From: DASROJ01 sp035646975
Lineage (GTDB): Bacteria > Acidobacteriota > Polarisedimenticolia > JACPZX01 > DASXTC01
DNA length: 9,228 bases
NCBI GenBank assembly: GCA_035646975.1
Contig: DASROJ010000008.1
Location: 1-9,228, forward strand
Reading direction: 5' to 3'
Numbering within the stretch: the stretch's first letter is position 1; every line of letters starts with the position of its first letter. The position numbers were made by a program, and so were the translations under genes. Below the pieces are notes generated by a model. That model saw only the letters and a list, made by a program, of their open reading frames with translations. It had not been told where the DNA came from and did no database searches. Of this stretch, positions 6,411 to 9,228 are shown piece after piece.

Positions 6411-8176
6411 GACGGGCCACCCGGTCGCTCCCATCCCTGTTGCTTGGCGCCGTCATGGCGCTGTGCGGATGCTCCACGGCAGACAACCCGTCGCGGACGC
6501 CCGCCGCCCCCGCCGTGACGCCGCCCCAGGCCGCGGGCCCGGTCACCTTCAGCGATGTCACACGGGCCGCCGGAATCACCTTCACGCATGTCAGCGGGGC
6601 CTATGGCAGGAAGTACCTGCCGGAGACGATGGGCTCGGGTGTCGCCGTGCTGGACTTTGACGGCGATGGCCGAAGCGACCTGTTCTTCGTCAATGGAAAG
6701 TACTGGCCCGATGACCCGTCGCGGCGTGGCAAGCCCGCCGGATCGGAACCGCTGCCGGCCCTCTACCGCAACCAGGGCGACGGCACATTTGTCGACGTGA
6801 CGGCGCGCGCGGGCCTCGCCATGCCGATGTACGGCATGGGGGCGGCGGCGGCCGACTACGACAACGACGGCGACATGGACCTGTTCGTCACCGCGCTGGG
6901 CCCCGACCACCTCTTCAGGAACGACGGCGGCAAGTTCACGGACATCGCGCGTCAGGCAGGTCTCGCCGACCCCGCGTTCGGCAGCAGCGCCACCTTCATC
7001 GATTACGACCACGATGGCGACCTGGACCTGTTCGTCTGCAACTACGTCCACTGGACCATCGACGCCGACATCTTCTGCAGTCTGGACGGGCAATCCAAGT
7101 CGTACTGCACGCCGGAATCGTACAAGGGAGAAAGCGATCACCTTTACCGCAACGACGGGGCGGACCGCTTCACCGACGTCTCCAAACAGGCGGGCATCCT
7201 CAACCCGGCTGGCAAGTCGCTCGGCGTCACGACGCTCGATTACGATGGCGACGGCTGGGAAGACCTGGCCGTGGCCAACGACACGCAGCCGAACTACCTC
7301 TACCGGAACAACCACGACGGGACGTTCACCGACGTCGGACGCGAAGCCGGCATCGCGTTTTCGGAATCGGGCGTGGCCCGGGGGGCGATGGGGATCGACT
7401 CTGCCGACTATGATGGCTCGGGCCGCGACAGCCTGGTCATCGGAAACTTTTCCAACGAGATGGTGGGGCTGTATCACAACGAAGGCTCCGGCATTTTCAT
7501 CGACGATGCGCCGCGCGCCGGAGTCGGGCTGCCCAGCCTGCTGACTCTCGCGTTCGGCTGCTTCTTCTTCGACTACGACTTCGACGGGCACCCCGACATC
7601 TTCGTGGCCAATGGCCATGTCGAGGACGACATCAACCGCGTGCAGAAGGACATCACCTACGCCCAGAAGCCGCATCTGTTCCGAAACAAGGGCGACGGCA
7701 CCTTCGAGTCGGCCGGCGACGGACAGCCCGACACCGGCGGGAAGGGGGCCAATCCCCTGGGAGTGGAGGTCGTCGCTCGCGGCGCTGCCTATCTCGACTT
7801 CGACGGTGATGGCGATCTCGACATCGTGATGACCATCAACAATGGGCCGGCGAGGTTGCTGCGCAACGAGGGCGGCAACGCCGCCTCCTGGCTGCGTGTC
7901 GCCCTGGTGGGCTCGAAAGCCAACCGCGGCGGCGTGGGCGCGCGCATCAAGGTCACGGCCGGCGGCCGGTCCATGGTGTCGATGGTGAAGACCGGCACGA
8001 GCTACTGCTCGCAGTCCGAGATGATCGCATCGTTCGGTCTCGGCAAGGCCACGCAGGCCGACAGCGTCGAGGTCACCTGGCCCGGCGGAGGCAGACAGGT
8101 CGTCGAAAAAGTTCCAGCAGGCAGGCCGCTGGTGATCCGCCAGAGCACTCCTGTCGCCGCTCCCGCCGGGAATTGA
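6407..8176 (+). CDS. CRTAC1-family lipoprotein: seven-bladed FG-GAP/VCBS propeller with ASPIC/UnbV domain
   Basis: 589 residues. ATG 6407 is chosen because a lipoprotein signal follows at once: basic MRRATR, hydrophobic core, lipobox LCGC with lipidated Cys22. The open frame extends further upstream, but that part overlaps the cytochrome's TPR region. Seven DxDxDG-type calcium loops mark seven propeller blades at about 83, 150, 199, 278, 334, 389 and 464; the fifth (DYDGSGRDS) lacks two of the usual Asp ligands. Between blades 3 and 4 lies the family's cysteine-bearing insert (Cys211, 224, 234). The C-terminal ASPIC/UnbV domain (about 492-580) shows SKANRGGVGAR, the FGLG stretch and VTWPGGG. 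The family is common in Acidobacteriota, Planctomycetota and Verrucomicrobiota beside TPR or cytochrome genes; its biochemical role is not established. The ATGA overlap implies coupled translation and a joint function with the cytochrome, probably as a lipid-anchored binding scaffold. Confidence 0.95.
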   Translation: MRRATRSLPSLLLGAVMALCGCSTADNPSRTPAAPAVTPPQAAGPVTFSDVTRAAGITFTHVSGAYGRKYLPETMGSGVAVLDFDGDGRSDLFFVNGKYWPDDPSRRGKPAGSEPLPALYRNQGDGTFVDVTARAGLAMPMYGMGAAAADYDNDGDMDLFVTALGPDHLFRNDGGKFTDIARQAGLADPAFGSSATFIDYDHDGDLDLFVCNYVHWTIDADIFCSLDGQSKSYCTPESYKGESDHLYRNDGADRFTDVSKQAGILNPAGKSLGVTTLDYDGDGWEDLAVANDTQPNYLYRNNHDGTFTDVGREAGIAFSESGVARGAMGIDSADYDGSGRDSLVIGNFSNEMVGLYHNEGSGIFIDDAPRAGVGLPSLLTLAFGCFFFDYDFDGHPDIFVANGHVEDDINRVQKDITYAQKPHLFRNKGDGTFESAGDGQPDTGGKGANPLGVEVVARGAAYLDFDGDGDLDIVMTINNGPARLLRNEGGNAASWLRVALVGSKANRGGVGARIKVTAGGRSMVSMVKTGTSYCSQSEMIASFGLGKATQADSVEVTWPGGGRQVVEKVPAGRPLVIRQSTPVAAPAGN

Positions 8177-8189
8177 GCCTCGTCAGGTT

Positions 8190-8846
8190 TCAGGGTTTCT
8201 TCAGGTGGTGCACCACGGCGGGCGGGATGTTGAGAAAGACCGACTCGCGCCGGAACTCGAATCTGTCCAGATATCCGGCGGTCAGCCGCCCGATCCGCCG
8301 CAGCCTTCGGCGTTCCTTTCGCCCGGTGGTGAACGACTTCAACTCCCGGATCAGCAGGTACTCGAACCAGCTCATCACGCCTCCCGGTTTCAGCGAGGCC
8401 ATCAGCGTCTCGAGGATCTCACGCACCTGGGACGGCTTGAAGTTGTTGAGTGGAAGTCCTGAGACGATGACATCGTAGGACGCTTCGGGCCGTATCTCCT
8501 GCACGCGCCGGTTGTGCACGAGCACTTCGACACCCGCTGCGCGCGCGGCCCGCGCCGCGCCGTTGCCGTCTTCGCAGAACTTGCGGGCGAGGTGCTCGGC
8601 GAAGGTTGGATTGATCTCGTAGATGTCCAGACGGGATCCGGCGGGAAGCCGCTTGAGGATCCCGGCCGTCAATGCCCCGGTGCCCGCCCCGGCCTCCAGC
8701 ACACGCAGCGGCCTGCCTGCCGGATCGATCGCCGACGTGATGGCCCGCGCCAGGAACCGCGAGCTGGGGGCAATCGCCCCGGTGTGCCGGAAGTCACGCC
8801 GAGCCCCCTTCAGGAAGAGCCTCGTGCCGGATGGCTGTGGTGGCAT
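8190..8846 (-). CDS. PmtA-like phospholipid N-methyltransferase (class I SAM-dependent)
   Basis: 218 residues from ATG 8846, which has GGAG 6 bases upstream; the adjacent ATG 8849 is only 3 bases from it and is the alternative. A longer frame to 9074 runs past the promoter and into the divergent gene and is rejected. The N-terminus FLKGARRDFRHTGAIAPSS is the hallmark of the COG3963 phospholipid methyltransferase group. The SAM site follows: VLEAGAGTGALT (about residues 48-59, motif I), then YEINP with the acidic residue after strand 2, and YDVIVSGLPLNNF (motif IV-like). Family role: stepwise methylation of phosphatidylethanolamine toward phosphatidylcholine at the inner membrane. An rRNA adenine dimethylase-like activity is less likely given the N-terminus. 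It converges on the lipoprotein gene with only 13 bases between stops. The C-terminus is rich in Arg (GRKERRRLRR), which could bind anionic lipid. Confidence 0.87.
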   Translation of the reverse strand: MPPQPSGTRLFLKGARRDFRHTGAIAPSSRFLARAITSAIDPAGRPLRVLEAGAGTGALTAGILKRLPAGSRLDIYEINPTFAEHLARKFCEDGNGAARAARAAGVEVLVHNRRVQEIRPEASYDVIVSGLPLNNFKPSQVREILETLMASLKPGGVMSWFEYLLIRELKSFTTGRKERRRLRRIGRLTAGYLDRFEFRRESVFLNIPPAVVHHLKKP

Positions 8847-8873
8847 CATTCTCTCCGTCCGTGTCGGAGGGTG

Positions 8874-8903
8874 ATTAGACGTCAGCAGCGTTGAAGGTGT
8901 CAA
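8874..8903 (-). promoter_or_regulatory. Strong sigma-70 promoter for the methyltransferase
   Basis: On the minus strand a perfect -35 TTGACA (8903-8898), an 18-base spacer and -10 TCTAAT (8879-8874, 5 of 6). The predicted start near 8867 gives a leader of about 20 bases containing the GGAGAGA ribosome site. Confidence 0.65.
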
Positions 8904-8904
8904 C
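8890..8904. promoter_or_regulatory. Operator-like inverted repeat over both divergent -35 boxes
   Basis: GTTGA-aggtg-TCAAC: 5-base arms with a 5-base centre. It covers the minus-strand -35 (8898-8903) and most of the candidate plus-strand -35 (8897-8902), so a bound protein could block both. Short arms mean chance is possible. Confidence 0.3.
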
Positions 8905-8925
8905 CTGCCGCTTCTCAAGTACAAT
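8897..8925 (+). promoter_or_regulatory. Candidate promoter giving a near-leaderless HEAT-gene transcript
   Basis: -35 GTGTCA (8897-8902, 4 of 6), 17-base spacer, -10 TACAAT (8920-8925, 5 of 6). The ATG follows only 8 bases after the -10, so transcription would start about 2 bases before it. No Shine-Dalgarno is seen, in keeping with leaderless translation. Confidence 0.45.
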
Positions 8926-8933
8926 GCCAGTCC

Positions 8934-9228
8934 ATGCGAGCGAAGACAGCCGTTCCTCTGAAAGTCGTTGTCGCGTTCTTCCTTGTCTTGCTTGTGCCCT
9001 CGCAGATTCCCGCATCGGATTCCCCTGTCGCTCCGGCCTCTGCCACGGATGCACTCGACCAGAGCTTCGCTCAAATCCTGAAGCTGGAGGACCGACGCAG
9101 CCGCGGCGGCGATGATCTGGCCGGTTTTCTCGACAAGGCGCGTCCGCTGGCCGTGCGGGTGCGCGCGGCGCTGGCGGTCGGCAGGATTGGCGCCCCGGTC
9201 ACGACCCCGTACGACCTGATCGGCGCGC
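8934..9228 (+). CDS. Secreted HEAT-repeat protein, 5' part only (possible fused cyclophilin-type isomerase)
   Basis: 98 codons from ATG 8934, open at the window edge. The N-terminus (RAKTAVPLK, then a hydrophobic run to about residue 24, then SQIPAS) looks like a signal peptide, so the product is exported. The mature part begins with an acidic Ala/Ser-rich stretch, then ILKLEDRRSRGGDDL and VRVRAALAVGRIGAP, which matches a HEAT or PBS-lyase-like helical repeat. In Acidobacteriota this kind of start is found, to my recollection, on HEAT-repeat proteins that often carry a C-terminal cyclophilin-type isomerase domain; that part would lie beyond the window and cannot be confirmed. It is divergent from the methyltransferase with 84 bases between starts. 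The start rests on the signal peptide and the 8-base distance from the -10, since no ribosome site is present. Confidence 0.65.
   Translation, partial: MRAKTAVPLKVVVAFFLVLLVPSQIPASDSPVAPASATDALDQSFAQILKLEDRRSRGGDDLAGFLDKARPLAVRVRAALAVGRIGAPVTTPYDLIGA

Noticed and set aside
4335..6434. 699-codon open frame on the minus strand
   Set aside because: It lies fully antisense to the cytochrome gene, shows no recognisable domain, and has the Arg/Gly/Val/His-rich look of an antisense shadow in high-GC DNA.
6404..7675. 423-codon open frame on the minus strand
   Set aside because: Antisense to the CRTAC1 gene; its repeated VVVVxVE pattern is the reverse reading of the DxDxDG repeats.
6650..7830. Recurring GACTACGAC-type DNA repeats
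   Set aside because: They encode the propeller calcium loops; spacing and divergence are those of protein repeats, not of a CRISPR array or mobile repeat.
8177..8189. Possible terminator between convergent genes
   Set aside because: Only 13 bases separate the stops, with no hairpin and T-run visible.
8850..9074. Upstream extension of the methyltransferase frame
   Set aside because: It runs through the TTGACA/TCTAAT promoter and antisense to the HEAT gene start, and adds residues absent from the family N-terminus.

Overview
This is a GC-rich bacterial fragment with no RNA genes, mobile elements or CRISPR. The content is a multiheme cytochrome with TPR repeats, a CRTAC1/ASPIC-UnbV lipoprotein, a TM-anchored SGNH hydrolase and a HEAT-type start reading ILKLEDRR. 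This recalls soil or sediment Acidobacteriota, but that placement is inference from gene content, not from a marker gene. All strong gene ends are TGA, GGAGG-type ribosome sites occur, and coding density is very high, with no gene-free stretch over about 100 bases.

Layout: (a) 1-3356, minus strand, is a four-gene run read right to left: a small four-helix membrane protein, a secreted parvulin-type prolyl isomerase, a secreted TlpA-like thioredoxin (WCGPC), and a TM-anchored SGNH/GDSL hydrolase whose 3' end lies outside the window. (b) 3357-3440 is a divergent promoter region whose -10 box reads well on both strands. (c) 3441-8176, plus strand, is a two-gene unit joined by an ATGA overlap: a 989-residue membrane-bound pentaheme cytochrome c with a beta domain and TPR repeats, and a seven-bladed CRTAC1-type lipoprotein. 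(d) 8190-8846, minus strand, is a PmtA-like phospholipid N-methyltransferase convergent with (c). (e) 8850-8933 is a second divergent promoter region. (f) 8934 to the end, plus strand, is the start of a secreted HEAT-repeat protein, cut by the window edge. The SGNH and HEAT genes both run off the window, so they have no stop here.

Working model (inference): the plus-strand pair forms an electron-transfer and scaffold module on the outer face of the inner membrane. Membrane histidines sit on the periplasmic side next to five c-type hemes, TPR repeats offer a docking surface, and a lipid-anchored propeller is co-translated. The divergent minus-strand operon encodes extracytoplasmic folding and thiol-redox factors (parvulin, TlpA) that could serve maturation of such a CXXCH-rich protein. 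The most unusual points are the fusion architecture of the cytochrome, the shared two-way -10 box, a mini-ORF abutting the cytochrome start, and two plus-strand starts with the same leaderless-looking layout.
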